A DNA stretch of 64,000 nt, from contig JAOIUY010000010.1 in the NCBI GenBank assembly GCA_028223755.1, positions 21,005-85,004 on the forward strand. The letters are read 5' to 3'. Position numbers and translations under genes: made by a program. Each line of letters starts with the position of its first letter. The stretch's first letter is position 1. This document shows, one piece after another, positions 9,834 to 18,740 of this stretch. The notes under the pieces were generated by a model. That model saw only the letters and a list, made by a program, of their open reading frames with translations, was not told the origin of the DNA and did not search any database. The DNA is from Pseudomonadales bacterium (lineage in GTDB: Bacteria; Pseudomonadota; Gammaproteobacteria; Pseudomonadales; UBA7434).

Positions 9834-10095
9834 TAATTGCCTATATTTGTTTGAAAGATAACATATTTATGCCTGCCATGCTGGCTGCTTTAGCTTTGCA
9901 GGGCAATTTTAAGCTAAGCCGAACATTTTTAAACCTATCAATACCTTTTAAAAGTAAAGAATTTTTCAAAGGTAAAGAAATCGCGAATATGGCCGTTAAT
10001 AAGTTTAAATAATGATGCGCTTTAAGTGCCCCTACTTTTTTAGCGCGCCTAGACGAGATCTGTATCTCTACCATAAATAGACAGTACTCAGAATT

Positions 10096-11127
10096 ATGCC
10101 AATAGCTGTAATCCATCAATACACTTTTTCTGTCTTTCGATCTGTCTTTCGATCTGTCTTACGCTGCTTTAGCTTGCTTAAGTCTAACGTTTTTTGTGTG
10201 GTGTGGGCTTTGGTGGTTGGTATGGTCTTCCATAGTGCTGTGCATGCATTGACCTTTCATGCTCGCATGGATGAGTCCAAATGGCTAACCGATAGTCATG
10301 TTTTGCAGTGCCAGTTAACTCAGCCTATTCCTTTATTTGGTCGCGCGGTATTTGATCATAGTGCGGGACAGCCATTGCGCTTTTATTTGCAGTCCGTTTC
10401 GAGCGGAATGGTGCAAGGCCAAGCTTTGCTGACATCAGAAGCGCCTAGCTGGAATCCGGCTTCAGCGGCGGTCAATTTAGGTTTGATTAAGGTTGTAGAG
10501 GGTGAAACACCGGTCAACTTAAATGCAGCATTAGCCGATCAATTACTCAATGAGCTCTATCGTGGTCGATCGCCACAATTTATTCGTCGCGGTCATAAGA
10601 CTTCTGATGCTCAGCAGCAAGCGCAGCCTCAACAAATTTCTCAAGAGCAGCCAAGCACAGATAAGCCCTCGGCTGTTAAAGTAGGGCTGTCATCTGTTTA
10701 CTTTCGCGAGGCTTATTCAGAGTATCGTCAGTGCTTAGAGCAGTTGATGCCAGTGGGTTTTGAGCAATTATCGCGCTCTCGTGTGCATTTTGATGCTGAT
10801 GCATGGCAGTTAACCGCCCAAACGATAGACTGGCTGAATACCATTGTTCGCTATGTTCAGGCGGACTCAGAGATAGCACATTTATATATCGACGGTTATA
10901 CCGACGATTTACAAGGCAGTGTTTACAATTCTCAGTTGTCTAAAAAGCGTGCCGATTCGGTTGCCGCCTACTTGGTAAGCAAAGGACTTTTAGCAGAGCA
11001 GATTACCACGCGCTTTCATGGCGAGCGGTTTCCTGTTGCGAGCAATAAAACCGTAGAAGGGCGCTCAATTAATCGACGCGTCACCATCCGTTTAGACCGC
11101 CACGGCACGGCTCTTAGCCAGCGATAG
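10096..11127 (+). CDS. motY: Sodium-type flagellar motor protein MotY
   Basis: A secreted OmpA-family protein that forms part of the T-ring and anchors the Na+-driven stator. An N-terminal hydrophobic segment (residues 32-52) ends at a likely signal-peptidase site VHA/LTF. The MotY-specific N-domain follows (MDESKWLTDS, CQLTQPIPLFGRAVF, LSSVYFREAYSEYRQCLEQLMP). The C-terminal peptidoglycan-binding OmpA domain (about 230-340) has LYIDGYTDDLQGSVYNSQLSKKRADSV in pieces and NRRVTIRL. The N-region before the hydrophobic stretch is unusually long (about 30 residues) and contains a 4-residue repeat from the 12-bp array at 10130. The true start may therefore lie further in. No other flagellar genes are nearby, which is usual for motY. 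Confidence 0.88.
   Translation: MPIAVIHQYTFSVFRSVFRSVLRCFSLLKSNVFCVVWALVVGMVFHSAVHALTFHARMDESKWLTDSHVLQCQLTQPIPLFGRAVFDHSAGQPLRFYLQSVSSGMVQGQALLTSEAPSWNPASAAVNLGLIKVVEGETPVNLNAALADQLLNELYRGRSPQFIRRGHKTSDAQQQAQPQQISQEQPSTDKPSAVKVGLSSVYFREAYSEYRQCLEQLMPVGFEQLSRSRVHFDADAWQLTAQTIDWLNTIVRYVQADSEIAHLYIDGYTDDLQGSVYNSQLSKKRADSVAAYLVSKGLLAEQITTRFHGERFPVASNKTVEGRSINRRVTIRLDRHGTALSQR
10130..10165 (+). repeat. 12-bp tandem repeat, 3 units, inside the motY N-terminus
   Basis: Two identical CTGTCTTTCGAT units (10130-10141, 10142-10153) are followed by a diverged copy CTGTCTTACGCT (10154-10165). The unit length is a multiple of three, so it encodes an in-frame FRSV FRSV LRC repeat before the signal-peptide hydrophobic core. 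Confidence 0.85.
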
Positions 11128-11338
11128 CCCAAAATTGGCTTTATTTTCCTAACTAATTGCTACCTATTGCTTGCAATAGTGTCAGCGACCGCCTTTTTTC
11201 GATAAACTAGCCGCCGTTTTTCGCTGCCCTCATAGCTCATGCGTTTAAGTATGTTTAACCAGAGCAGCGACCCCAATCAATAGGGCGACAGCAAATCGCT
11301 GTCATGACGCCCCAGCAAAAGTGATATAGACATTTATT

Positions 11339-12556
11339 ATGAGTGATATTAAAAAAGTAGTACTGGCTTATTCTGGCGGATTGGATACTTCCGTCATCGT
11401 CAAATGGTTGCAGGAAACTTACAACTGCGAAGTGGTGACCTTTACTGCCGATATTGGCCAAGGTGAAGAAGTTGAGCCAGCGCGAGCAAAAGCCGAAGCC
11501 TTAGGTGTCAAAGAAATTTATATTGATGATATGCGTGAAGAGTATGTGCGCGATTATGTGTTTCCTATGTTTCGCGCCAATGCCATTTATGAAGGCGAGT
11601 ATCTTTTAGGGACATCCATTGCACGTCCATTAATTGCCAAGCGCATGATTGATATTGCCAATGAAACCGGTGCCGATGCCATATCGCATGGCGCGACAGG
11701 CAAGGGTAATGACCAAGTACGTTTTGAATTAGGCGCTTATGCATTAAAACCTGGTGTGCAAGTGATTGCGCCTTGGCGTGAGTGGGATTTAAACTCGCGC
11801 GATAAGCTACTCGAATATTGCGAGACGCATAACATTCCAGTTGAAATGAAGCGCGGTAAAAAATCGCCGTTCTCAATGGATGCTAACTTGCTGCACATTT
11901 CTTATGAAGGCGGTAACTTAGAAGATCCATGGTCAGAAGCCGAAGATGATATGTGGCGTTGGTCAGTAGCACCAGAAGATGCGCCAGACCAAGCGACCTA
12001 TATGGAGCTTACCTATGTAAAAGGTGACATCACCGAGATTGATGGTGTAGCAAAAACGCCGGCCGAAGTGTTAACAGAATTAAACGAGATTGGTGGTGCT
12101 AACGGTATTGGCCGATTAGATATTGTTGAAAACCGTTACGTCGGTATGAAGTCGCGCGGCTGTTATGAAACACCGGGCGGCACGATTATGATGCGTGCAC
12201 ATAGAGCCATTGAATCTATTACGCTCGACCGTGAAGTAGCACATTTAAAAGATGAGTTAATGCCGCGTTATGCTTCGTTAGTGTATAACGGTTACTGGTG
12301 GTCACCTGAGCGTAAGATGCTACAAACTGCGATTGACGAGTCACAGCAATGTGTTAACGGCGTAGTGCGTTTAAAACTTTATAAAGGCAATGTGATTGTT
12401 GTCGGTCGTAAATCGGATGACAGCTTGTTTGACGAAGCGATTGCTACTTTTGATGACGACGAAGGTGCTTACAACCAAAAAGATGCCGAAGGCTTTATTA
12501 AGCTTAATGCTTTGCGCATGCGCATCGCATCTAACAAAGGTCGAAAGTTAGACTAG
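11339..12556 (+). CDS. argG: Argininosuccinate synthase
   Basis: A 405-residue cytoplasmic enzyme that joins citrulline and aspartate with ATP to form argininosuccinate in arginine synthesis. The N-terminal PP-loop [18 protein letters not shown] binds ATP. Downstream signatures include [13 protein letters not shown] and [17 protein letters not shown]. Length and sequence match the short-type bacterial enzyme. It is monocistronic. Its TAG stop overlaps the regA TAG stop on the other strand in a shared CTAG (12553-12556), so the two genes converge with no spacer. Confidence 0.98.
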   Translation: MSDIKKVVLAYSGGLDTSVIVKWLQETYNCEVVTFTADIGQGEEVEPARAKAEALGVKEIYIDDMREEYVRDYVFPMFRANAIYEGEYLLGTSIARPLIAKRMIDIANETGADAISHGATGKGNDQVRFELGAYALKPGVQVIAPWREWDLNSRDKLLEYCETHNIPVEMKRGKKSPFSMDANLLHISYEGGNLEDPWSEAEDDMWRWSVAPEDAPDQATYMELTYVKGDITEIDGVAKTPAEVLTELNEIGGANGIGRLDIVENRYVGMKSRGCYETPGGTIMMRAHRAIESITLDREVAHLKDELMPRYASLVYNGYWWSPERKMLQTAIDESQQCVNGVVRLKLYKGNVIVVGRKSDDSLFDEAIATFDDDEGAYNQKDAEGFIKLNALRMRIASNKGRKLD

Positions 12557-13113
12557 TGATGTACAGGCTTTTTTTGTAACTTTCTTTGTAGCGTTCTGCG
12601 GTGCATACCCAGAGCGCGAGCAGTGGCCGAAACATTCCCTTCGTTTTCGGCCAGCGTCTTTTGAATATATTCCCACTCTAATCTGTCGACTGATATCGGT
12701 TTGTTATTGACCGCAGTTGTTTCGTTTTTATTATTTAAATTATTCTCTTCAAAGGCGGCGAGTATTTCATCGACGGTCGCTGGCTTGCACAAATAATTAT
12801 TCGCACCGCGTTTTATGGCTTCAACCGTAGTGGCAATGCTGGAATAGCCGGTTAATACCACTATTTTTAATTGCGGATCCAAGTCCAGCAATTGCGGTAT
12901 CAATGATAATCCTGACTCCTTTCCCATATTTAAATCAATCACTGCATGGCTAAAAATATTACCGACTTGTTCTATGCGTTCGATGGCTTGTTGCGGGCTG
13001 TTGGCAGTAGATGTAGAAAATTCTCGACGTTCAAGCGCTCGCGATAAAATAGAGCAAAAGACATCATCGTCGTCGACTAATAAAAAATGTTGCTGTTTGT
13101 TTGAGTTAGTCAT
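12553..13113 (-). CDS. regA: Redox response regulator RegA/PrrA/ActR family
   Basis: A 186-residue two-domain regulator. The receiver (about 8-120) has the acidic pair (LLVDDDDVF), the phospho-acceptor in [20 protein letters not shown] and the lysine in [10 protein letters not shown] short linker leads to a Fis-type helix-turn-helix ([33 protein letters not shown]), the hallmark of the RegA/PrrA/ActR family. These regulators control respiratory, carbon-fixation or redox genes in response to RegB. The start used is the ATG at 13113; a TTG precedes it directly. That ATG overlaps the regB stop by 8 bp, so the two are translationally coupled. Confidence 0.93.
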   Translation of the reverse strand: MTNSNKQQHFLLVDDDDVFCSILSRALERREFSTSTANSPQQAIERIEQVGNIFSHAVIDLNMGKESGLSLIPQLLDLDPQLKIVVLTGYSSIATTVEAIKRGANNYLCKPATVDEILAAFEENNLNNKNETTAVNNKPISVDRLEWEYIQKTLAENEGNVSATARALGMHRRTLQRKLQKKPVHH

Positions 13114-14467
13114 CAAGTGCCTCGGCAGTAATTAATGGCAGTTGTATGACCGCCTCGGCACCGCCTTGTTCAAGGTTGCGTAGTGATAACTGCCCGCCGT
13201 GTCGATGAATACTTGCATTAGATAAAAACAAACCAAAGCCTAAACCTGGACTGTTTTGGTCACGACGTTCATGTAAAGGCTGACGACTAAACTGTTGCAA
13301 AATACTATCAGGGATTCCTTCGCCTTTATTAGAAACAATAATATGAATGTTATTGCTATGCTGTTGAATATCGACTGCGACAAATTCAGGGCTGGCATTG
13401 GCAGCATTATTTAATAGATTGGTTAATGCTTGGGATAGTGATTCATCACAATTGATGACGGCATCGATTTTTTTATCCGCAAATAAATTGACCACGACGA
13501 TTTCAGGTCGCAGCGGATGCCAGTGATCAATACAAGCACTGATAAGCGCTTTAATATGAATAGCAGCTTTTTCACCGGGCTGAGTTTGCTGCGCAGTATG
13601 GACGAGTTTTTTTAAACTACTGCGACATTGAATAATTTGTGATTTCATCAGTGCGAGATCGGCTTTTTGATCATCGCTTTGCGCTTCTTCGCTAGCCATC
13701 TCATCAACCAATAAACTCAGGCTGTTAATAGGTGTGCCTAGTTCGTGAGCAGTGCCGGCTGCTAGCGTTGCAATAGAAAGAATTTGCTCATCATACAATT
13801 GCTGTTCACGTTGTTGGTTGATAGCGTTTTCTTGTGCGCGTAATGTTTCTGCCATTCGTGATACAAACCATGCAATTAAAACAGCGCTAACCAAAAAATT
13901 AAACCACATACCTAAGTAGTGTGGGTTAAATATCGCGGCAGCTTCACTGGTGTTGTTTGTACCGTGTGATAAATGTTGTTGATGATCAATGGCTACGGAT
14001 GCATGACCTGCGTGCGAGAAAAAATCTAACGGTTGGTAAGTAAAAAGCAGTAAAGAGTAGGCGGTCACAGATAAACCTGCAATAGCCGCGGCGTGTCCTC
14101 TTGGCAATGTGGCCGCAGCGATGCTGAGTGGTACAAGAAAATAAGAAATAAATGGATTAGTTGCACCTCCCGTAAAGTATGCCAGCGCAAAAATAAACAG
14201 CACATCAATAATTAACTGTGCCGAGAATTGAGTTTCAGTGACGACTACATTTGCTTTTAGCCAGAAGTAGGTGGCAAGGGTAATGAGGGCCTGCAAAAAA
14301 ATCACTACAGCAACGGCAAAGAGCTGGGCTTGAATGGCTAAATAAACATAGCCATAAAACGCCGCCACCGACATAAAAAGCAAGACGATTGCGCGTATCC
14401 AGCAAAGCCGACGCAAATTAAGCGTCAGTGCTGCGAGTGTGAGTGAGCTGTGTTGATAAGTGGTCAA
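13106..14467 (-). CDS. regB: Redox sensor histidine kinase RegB/PrrB family
   Basis: A 453-residue membrane sensor kinase with about six hydrophobic segments in residues 20-205. The loop motif GGATNPF (residues 100-106) matches the ubiquinone-sensing GGXXNPF heptapeptide of RegB. The H-box is AAGTAHELGTPINSL with phospho-His241. A cysteine lies exactly 40 residues later (Cys281, IIQCRSSL), the same spacing as the redox-active Cys265 relative to His225 in Rhodobacter RegB. The ATPase domain has an N-box (LTNLLNNAANAS) and GLGFGLFLSN. No ATG fits, so the start is taken as TTG at 14467. It lies first in the regB-regA operon, divergent from the iron transporter genes. Confidence 0.93.
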   Translation of the reverse strand: MTTYQHSSLTLAALTLNLRRLCWIRAIVLLFMSVAAFYGYVYLAIQAQLFAVAVVIFLQALITLATYFWLKANVVVTETQFSAQLIIDVLFIFALAYFTGGATNPFISYFLVPLSIAAATLPRGHAAAIAGLSVTAYSLLLFTYQPLDFFSHAGHASVAIDHQQHLSHGTNNTSEAAAIFNPHYLGMWFNFLVSAVLIAWFVSRMAETLRAQENAINQQREQQLYDEQILSIATLAAGTAHELGTPINSLSLLVDEMASEEAQSDDQKADLALMKSQIIQCRSSLKKLVHTAQQTQPGEKAAIHIKALISACIDHWHPLRPEIVVVNLFADKKIDAVINCDESLSQALTNLLNNAANASPEFVAVDIQQHSNNIHIIVSNKGEGIPDSILQQFSRQPLHERRDQNSPGLGFGLFLSNASIHRHGGQLSLRNLEQGGAEAVIQLPLITAEALDD

Positions 14468-14504
14468 ATTTAATGGTCTTTTTAGGCGTTTCAGGTCGAT
14501 GTTG

Positions 14505-14574
14505 TCTATATCGGAGTTTCTATACCGCAGTATCTATACCGCAGTGTCTATGCCTGACAATCTATACCTGACAG
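14505..14574. repeat. 14-bp tandem repeat, 5 units, in the regB/fbpA divergent region
   Basis: Five consecutive 14-bp units begin at 14505, 14519, 14533, 14547 and 14561: TCTATATCGGAGTT, TCTATACCGCAGTA, TCTATACCGCAGTG, TCTATGCCTGACAA and TCTATACCTGACAG. TCTATA/G at the start of each unit is nearly invariant. The array starts 38 bp before the regB start codon, so it lies in the regB leader or promoter. Confidence 0.9.
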
Positions 14575-14707
14575 TCAGGCCGGTACGGTAAGCCGAATAC
14601 GCACGCAGTTTACTGAACTCTATATTGAATAACAGCTCCTTTTAGCTTCATAGCGATATCTTGCGTTTGGATTGCTATAAATAGCGGTAACAATTCAGGT
14701 GATTCTA

Positions 14708-14726
14708 AATGAGAATCAATTGCATT
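14708..14726. promoter_or_regulatory. Putative Fur box upstream of fbpABC
   Basis: AATGAGAATCAATTGCATT resembles the 19-bp Fur operator; the left half TGAGAATCA is close to consensus and CATT closes the right side. It lies 89 bp before the fbpA start, where a ferric-uptake repressor site is expected for an iron importer. A 12-bp perfect palindrome ATCCGGCCGGAT lies at 14749-14760, between the box and the gene. Confidence 0.55.
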
Positions 14727-14814
14727 TCGTTTTAGAAAATGCTCCAATATCCGGCCGGATAATACTTTTTAATACTTGAAACAGTCCGGTATTAAGCCAA
14801 AGTTGAGAGCTCAT

Positions 14815-15903
14815 ATGAAAAACCGATCATTTCCATCCATTATTCTGGCGTCTATTCCTATGGCGACAGCTATTACTTTTATTAGCAGTCTGCTTTTAGC
14901 CTGTTCATCAAAGCCAGAGCCGGAAGCAGTCGAAGCACTTATTGATGATTCCCAAACCGATGAAGCGATTGTTGTTTATTCATCGCGTAACGAGCATTTA
15001 ATTAGTCCTGTTTTTGCTTTGTTCACCGAAGAGACAGGAGTTAATGTTGAGTTCACTACGGGCAAAGCAGGAGTGTTAATTGAGCGTATTAAAGCCGAAG
15101 GTGCTAATACGCCTGCCGATTTACTCGTGACTGTTGATGCTGGCACATTGGGTTATGCCGCGCAGCAAGATATATTTCAACCGTTAGATTCTGCTGAAGT
15201 TAATACTCGCGTGCCGGTTTATTTGCGCGATGACAATGATTATTGGGCGGGGTTATCACTGCGAGCACGTACGATTGTTTACAGTACCGAGCGGGTTCAG
15301 CCAGAGCAGTTATCCAGCTATCAAGAGTTAGGCGATAAAAAGTGGCAGGGGCGTTTATGTTTGCGCACATCGAAAAAAGTCTATAACCAATCACTGGTAG
15401 CCATGTTAATTGCCGAGCAGGGCGAAGCGAAAACCGAAGCCATAGTTTCATCATGGGTAGCTAACTTAGCTATTCCGCCAACCTCGAACGATACTAAAGT
15501 GATGGAAGCGATCTTAGCCGGCCAGTGTGATGTGGGTATTGTTAATACCTATTATTTTGGTCGCTTGCAGACAAAACAAGTTGATTTACCGTTAGCACTG
15601 TTTTGGCCGAATCAGTCTATCGACGCGATTAGTGGCGTGCATGTCAATGTTGCTGGCGTTGGCATACTCAAGCACAGTAAAAATGTGGCGCAAGCTAAAC
15701 GCTTAGTTGAATGGTTAGTTTCCGATAATGCGCAGGCATTATTTGCCGGCGTTAATAAAGAGTATCCCATTAATGATGGTGTTGATATTAACTCGCAAGT
15801 CGCCTCATGGGGTACGTTTAAGTCAAGTCCACTGCCGTTAAGTCAGGCTTATATCTTGCAGCCAGCCGCGGTTAAGCTAATGGATCGCGCAGGGTATAAA
15901 TAA
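14815..15903 (+). CDS. fbpA: Iron(III) ABC transporter substrate-binding lipoprotein
   Basis: A 362-residue ferric-binding protein of the FbpA/FutA/AfuA group. The ATG at 14815 is chosen because GAGAG lies just before it and the product then starts with a short basic N-region and a hydrophobic core ending in the lipobox LLLACSS; an upstream TTG at 14776 is possible. The mature part begins IVVYSSRNEHLISPVF, typical of FbpA, and includes TGKAGVLIERIKAEG, the NTYYFGRLQ segment that carries the paired iron-ligand tyrosines of the family, and GVHVNVAGVGILKHS. It delivers Fe3+ to FbpBC. It is the first gene of fbpABC and is probably Fur-regulated. Confidence 0.9.
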   Translation: MKNRSFPSIILASIPMATAITFISSLLLACSSKPEPEAVEALIDDSQTDEAIVVYSSRNEHLISPVFALFTEETGVNVEFTTGKAGVLIERIKAEGANTPADLLVTVDAGTLGYAAQQDIFQPLDSAEVNTRVPVYLRDDNDYWAGLSLRARTIVYSTERVQPEQLSSYQELGDKKWQGRLCLRTSKKVYNQSLVAMLIAEQGEAKTEAIVSSWVANLAIPPTSNDTKVMEAILAGQCDVGIVNTYYFGRLQTKQVDLPLALFWPNQSIDAISGVHVNVAGVGILKHSKNVAQAKRLVEWLVSDNAQALFAGVNKEYPINDGVDINSQVASWGTFKSSPLPLSQAYILQPAAVKLMDRAGYK

Positions 15904-15909
15904 TATCTT

Positions 15910-17532
15910 ATGTTGAATTTATGGGAACTACGCGATCGCTTTCGCAAGATAAGTGTATGGCAAGTTTTTCTAGTAGTGATGGCACTGCCAACACTGCTTG
16001 CCCTATTAGGCGTGCTGAGTGCGTTACTTGATCCCGATGTCGAAACGCTATCCCATTTAGCGCAATACGTTTTACCGCAAACGATTAAAAATACAATTTT
16101 TCTTGTTATTGGTGTTGCTGTTGTCACTACGGCTTTGGGAGTATCCCTTGCGTGGCTAACGGCAGTATGTGATTTTCCATTACGCCGGTTTTTTGTTTGG
16201 GCGCTTATTTTACCCATGGCGATTCCTGGATACGTAATGGCTTTCGCGTTGGTTGGTTTGTTTGAATACACCGGCCCAGTGCAAAGTGCTCTGCGTGATG
16301 TTTTAGGTTCTTCGAGTGCGTTCCCCGAAATCTATTCGTTTGGTGGTGTTGTGTTGGCTTTAAGTCTAGCACTGTATCCTTATACCTATCTAATGGTGCG
16401 CAATGCTTTTCAGACACAAGGACTGCGCAGTTTAGAAGTAGGGCAGTCACTGGGTTTATCGATACGTGAAAGCTTTTGGCGTATTTGCTTGCCTACGGCA
16501 AGGCCGTGGATTGTTGGTGGCGCCTTGTTAGTGATGATGGAAACCCTCTCTGATTTTGGTACGGTGGCAATATTTAATTATGACACGCTAACCTCGGCCA
16601 TATATAAATCATGGTTTGGTTTGTACTCTTTGCCTGCTGCATTACAAGTCGCTTCTGTACTATTAATTTTTGTTGTTGTTATCACCTTGCTTGAGCGACA
16701 TAGCCGAGCAAGCCAGCGCTTTTCACAAACGCGAAGTGCAACATTAATGGTTAGCAGAATTCGTCTTAAAGTGGTGAGTCGCTGGTCAGCGACTGCATTT
16801 TGTTTGTTGGTATTTAGTTTAGCGTTTGTTATGCCTGTTATTCGCCTGCTCTATTGGGCGATACCGAATTTAGATGTTGAGCTCACCGCACAGTTTTGGC
16901 GTTATATGGTTGGCTCTACGAGTTTATCGATGATTGCTATGGCGATGATTGCAGGACTAGCATTGCTGATGGCCTTTGCGGCGCGTACTTACAATCAACC
17001 CTTTGCCAAAATAGCAGTACGCATTAGCACCATGGGTTATGCTTTACCTGGTACGGTGTTAGCTGTGGGTTTATTTGTGCCGGTGGCGGCAATGGATAAC
17101 ATGTTATCGGCTCTGGGTTTCTCTACTCCTTTATTGCAAGGAACGATGGTTGTAATGTTATTGGCTTATAGCGTACGCTTTATGGCAGTAGCGTTTGCGC
17201 CCTTAGAGAGTAACCTGCTAAGAATAACGCCGTCGATTGATGCTGCATCCAGAAGCCTAGGCGTTTCGGGAATAAGGATGCTAGCGAAAGTGCATTTACC
17301 TATGGTGCGCGGCGGACTATTAACAGCCATGGTATTGGTTTTTGTTGATGTCATGAAAGAGCTACCCATCACTTTAATGACAAGACCATTTGGATTTAAT
17401 ACCTTAGCAGTAAGAATTTTTGAATTAACCTCTGAGGGCTTATGGGAGCGCGCAGCGCTGCCGGCACTGGCCATTGTTTTAGTCGGTTTACTTCCTGCGT
17501 TTATTCTTATTAGAAAATCAGATGCTCGTTAA
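15910..17532 (+). CDS. fbpB: Iron(III) ABC transporter permease (fused two-domain)
   Basis: A 540-residue inner-membrane permease made of two homologous halves, each with about six transmembrane segments, as in FbpB/SfuB. Each half carries an EAA-type loop for ATPase contact: SLEVGQSLGLSIRESFWRICLP (near 175-195) and SRSLGVSGIRMLAKVHLPM (near 445-465). LPMAIPGYVMAFAL and MGYALPGTVLAVGLFVP are typical of ferric permeases. It starts 6 bp after the fbpA stop and is followed after 22 bp by the ATPase gene. Confidence 0.93.
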   Translation: MLNLWELRDRFRKISVWQVFLVVMALPTLLALLGVLSALLDPDVETLSHLAQYVLPQTIKNTIFLVIGVAVVTTALGVSLAWLTAVCDFPLRRFFVWALILPMAIPGYVMAFALVGLFEYTGPVQSALRDVLGSSSAFPEIYSFGGVVLALSLALYPYTYLMVRNAFQTQGLRSLEVGQSLGLSIRESFWRICLPTARPWIVGGALLVMMETLSDFGTVAIFNYDTLTSAIYKSWFGLYSLPAALQVASVLLIFVVVITLLERHSRASQRFSQTRSATLMVSRIRLKVVSRWSATAFCLLVFSLAFVMPVIRLLYWAIPNLDVELTAQFWRYMVGSTSLSMIAMAMIAGLALLMAFAARTYNQPFAKIAVRISTMGYALPGTVLAVGLFVPVAAMDNMLSALGFSTPLLQGTMVVMLLAYSVRFMAVAFAPLESNLLRITPSIDAASRSLGVSGIRMLAKVHLPMVRGGLLTAMVLVFVDVMKELPITLMTRPFGFNTLAVRIFELTSEGLWERAALPALAIVLVGLLPAFILIRKSDAR

Positions 17533-17554
17533 CTAAAACGTATTGAGAACAATT

Positions 17555-18676
17555 GTGAAAAATTTAACGAAGAGTAATCACGGTCAACCTATGTCTTATA
17601 GCGGCGATAGCATTAATCAAAATGATGACCATTATTTATCGGTGGATAATGTTTCCATTGGTTTTGATGAGCGTGAAATATTATCTAACATTTCGTTTCA
17701 ACTGCAGCGTGGTGATATTGGTTGTCTGTTAGGTCCAAGTGGCTGCGGTAAAACAACATTGCTTAGAAGTATTGCCGGTTTTGAATCGGTCGACGATGGC
17801 ATGATTCAATTAAATGCGAAAGCATTGAGCCACCAAGGTTATATATTGCCTGCAGAGCAGCGTAATATCGGTATGGTGTTTCAAGATTACGCTTTGTTCT
17901 CGCATTTAAATGTTATTGATAATATCGCCTTTGGCTTGCATCGTTTTTCGAAAACACAAGCACTAACGCGAGCCAATGATTTAATTGCGCGTATTGGATT
18001 AGTCGGCAAAGAACATAAAATGCCGCATGAATTATCGGGTGGTGAACAGCAGCGTGTCGCTCTAGCAAGAGCGTTAGCACCCGAGCCGCAATTACTTTTA
18101 TTAGATGAGCCATTCTCTAACTTAGATGTTGAGCTGCGTGAAACGCTAAGTCGTGATGTGCGCGATATTATTAAGCAGTCGAATACCACGGCACTAATGG
18201 TGACTCATGATCAGCATGAAGCCTTTGCGATGGCTGACTCTATTGGTGTTATTCAAAGTGGTAGGTTGGCGCAGTGGGGTAGTGCTTACACAATTTACCA
18301 TGAGCCGGTGAATGCCTTTGTCGCTGACTTTGTTGGCCAAGGCGTATTTCTTGAAGGGCAAATGCGTTCAGCGAGCGAAGTGAATACAACGTTGGGTTGT
18401 TTTGAGCGAGAGATTGCCAGTGCTGAGCAAGATAGCTTGGTTACTGGTGATAAAGTGAAAGTATTGATTCGTCCTGATGATATTATTCATGATGATGACA
18501 GCGAATTAACGGCAAGAGTTATTACCCGCGATTTTCGCGGAGCAGAATTTTTATATACTTTAGCGTTAGCGAACGGTGAAGAATTGTTAGTGATGGTGCC
18601 AAGCCACCATAATCATGCGATTAATGAGCAGATTGGTATTCGTCTTGAGATTGATCACGTCGTTGTTTTCAAATAG
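17555..18676 (+). CDS. fbpC: Iron(III) ABC transporter ATP-binding protein
   Basis: The energising ATPase of the ferric importer, about 373 residues. It has Walker A (GPSGCGKTT), Q-loop (VFQDYALFSHL), ABC signature (LSGGEQQRVALARALA), Walker B (LLLLDEPFSNLD) and the H-loop histidine (MVTHDQHEA). A C-terminal TOBE-like regulatory domain (about 270-373) fits the FbpC/PotA/MalK group. The start is uncertain: GTG 17555 is used because GAGAA lies five bases before it, while TTG 17543 and ATG 17591 are also in frame. The final codons and stop lie in the first unit of an 11-bp tandem repeat. Confidence 0.92.
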   Translation: MKNLTKSNHGQPMSYSGDSINQNDDHYLSVDNVSIGFDEREILSNISFQLQRGDIGCLLGPSGCGKTTLLRSIAGFESVDDGMIQLNAKALSHQGYILPAEQRNIGMVFQDYALFSHLNVIDNIAFGLHRFSKTQALTRANDLIARIGLVGKEHKMPHELSGGEQQRVALARALAPEPQLLLLDEPFSNLDVELRETLSRDVRDIIKQSNTTALMVTHDQHEAFAMADSIGVIQSGRLAQWGSAYTIYHEPVNAFVADFVGQGVFLEGQMRSASEVNTTLGCFEREIASAEQDSLVTGDKVKVLIRPDDIIHDDDSELTARVITRDFRGAEFLYTLALANGEELLVMVPSHHNHAINEQIGIRLEIDHVVVFK

Positions 18677-18721
18677 CTTTCAAATAACTTTCAAGTAGCT
18701 TTCAAATAGCTTTTAAATAGT
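18667..18721. repeat. 11-bp tandem repeat, 5 units, at the fbpC 3' end
   Basis: Units TTTCAAATAGC, TTTCAAATAAC, TTTCAAGTAGC, TTTCAAATAGC and TTTTAAATAGT start at 18667, 18678, 18689, 18700 and 18711. The first contains the fbpC TAG stop codon. The array fills most of the spacer to the convergent gene ending at 18741. Confidence 0.92.
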
Positions 18722-18740
18722 TGTTTATTTTCTTTTTACT

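Noticed and set aside
9841..10119. Open frame of 92 codons on the minus strand upstream of pyrC
   Set aside because: No ribosome binding site, no recognisable domain, and it overlaps the motY start; treated as a chance frame.
11126..11150. AGCC/GGCT hairpin followed by TTATTTT after motY
   Set aside because: Only four paired bases and an interrupted T tract; not convincing.
14505..14574. Possible CRISPR-like array
   Set aside because: Units are contiguous 14-mers with no spacers and no cas genes nearby; the other arrays in the window have the same form.
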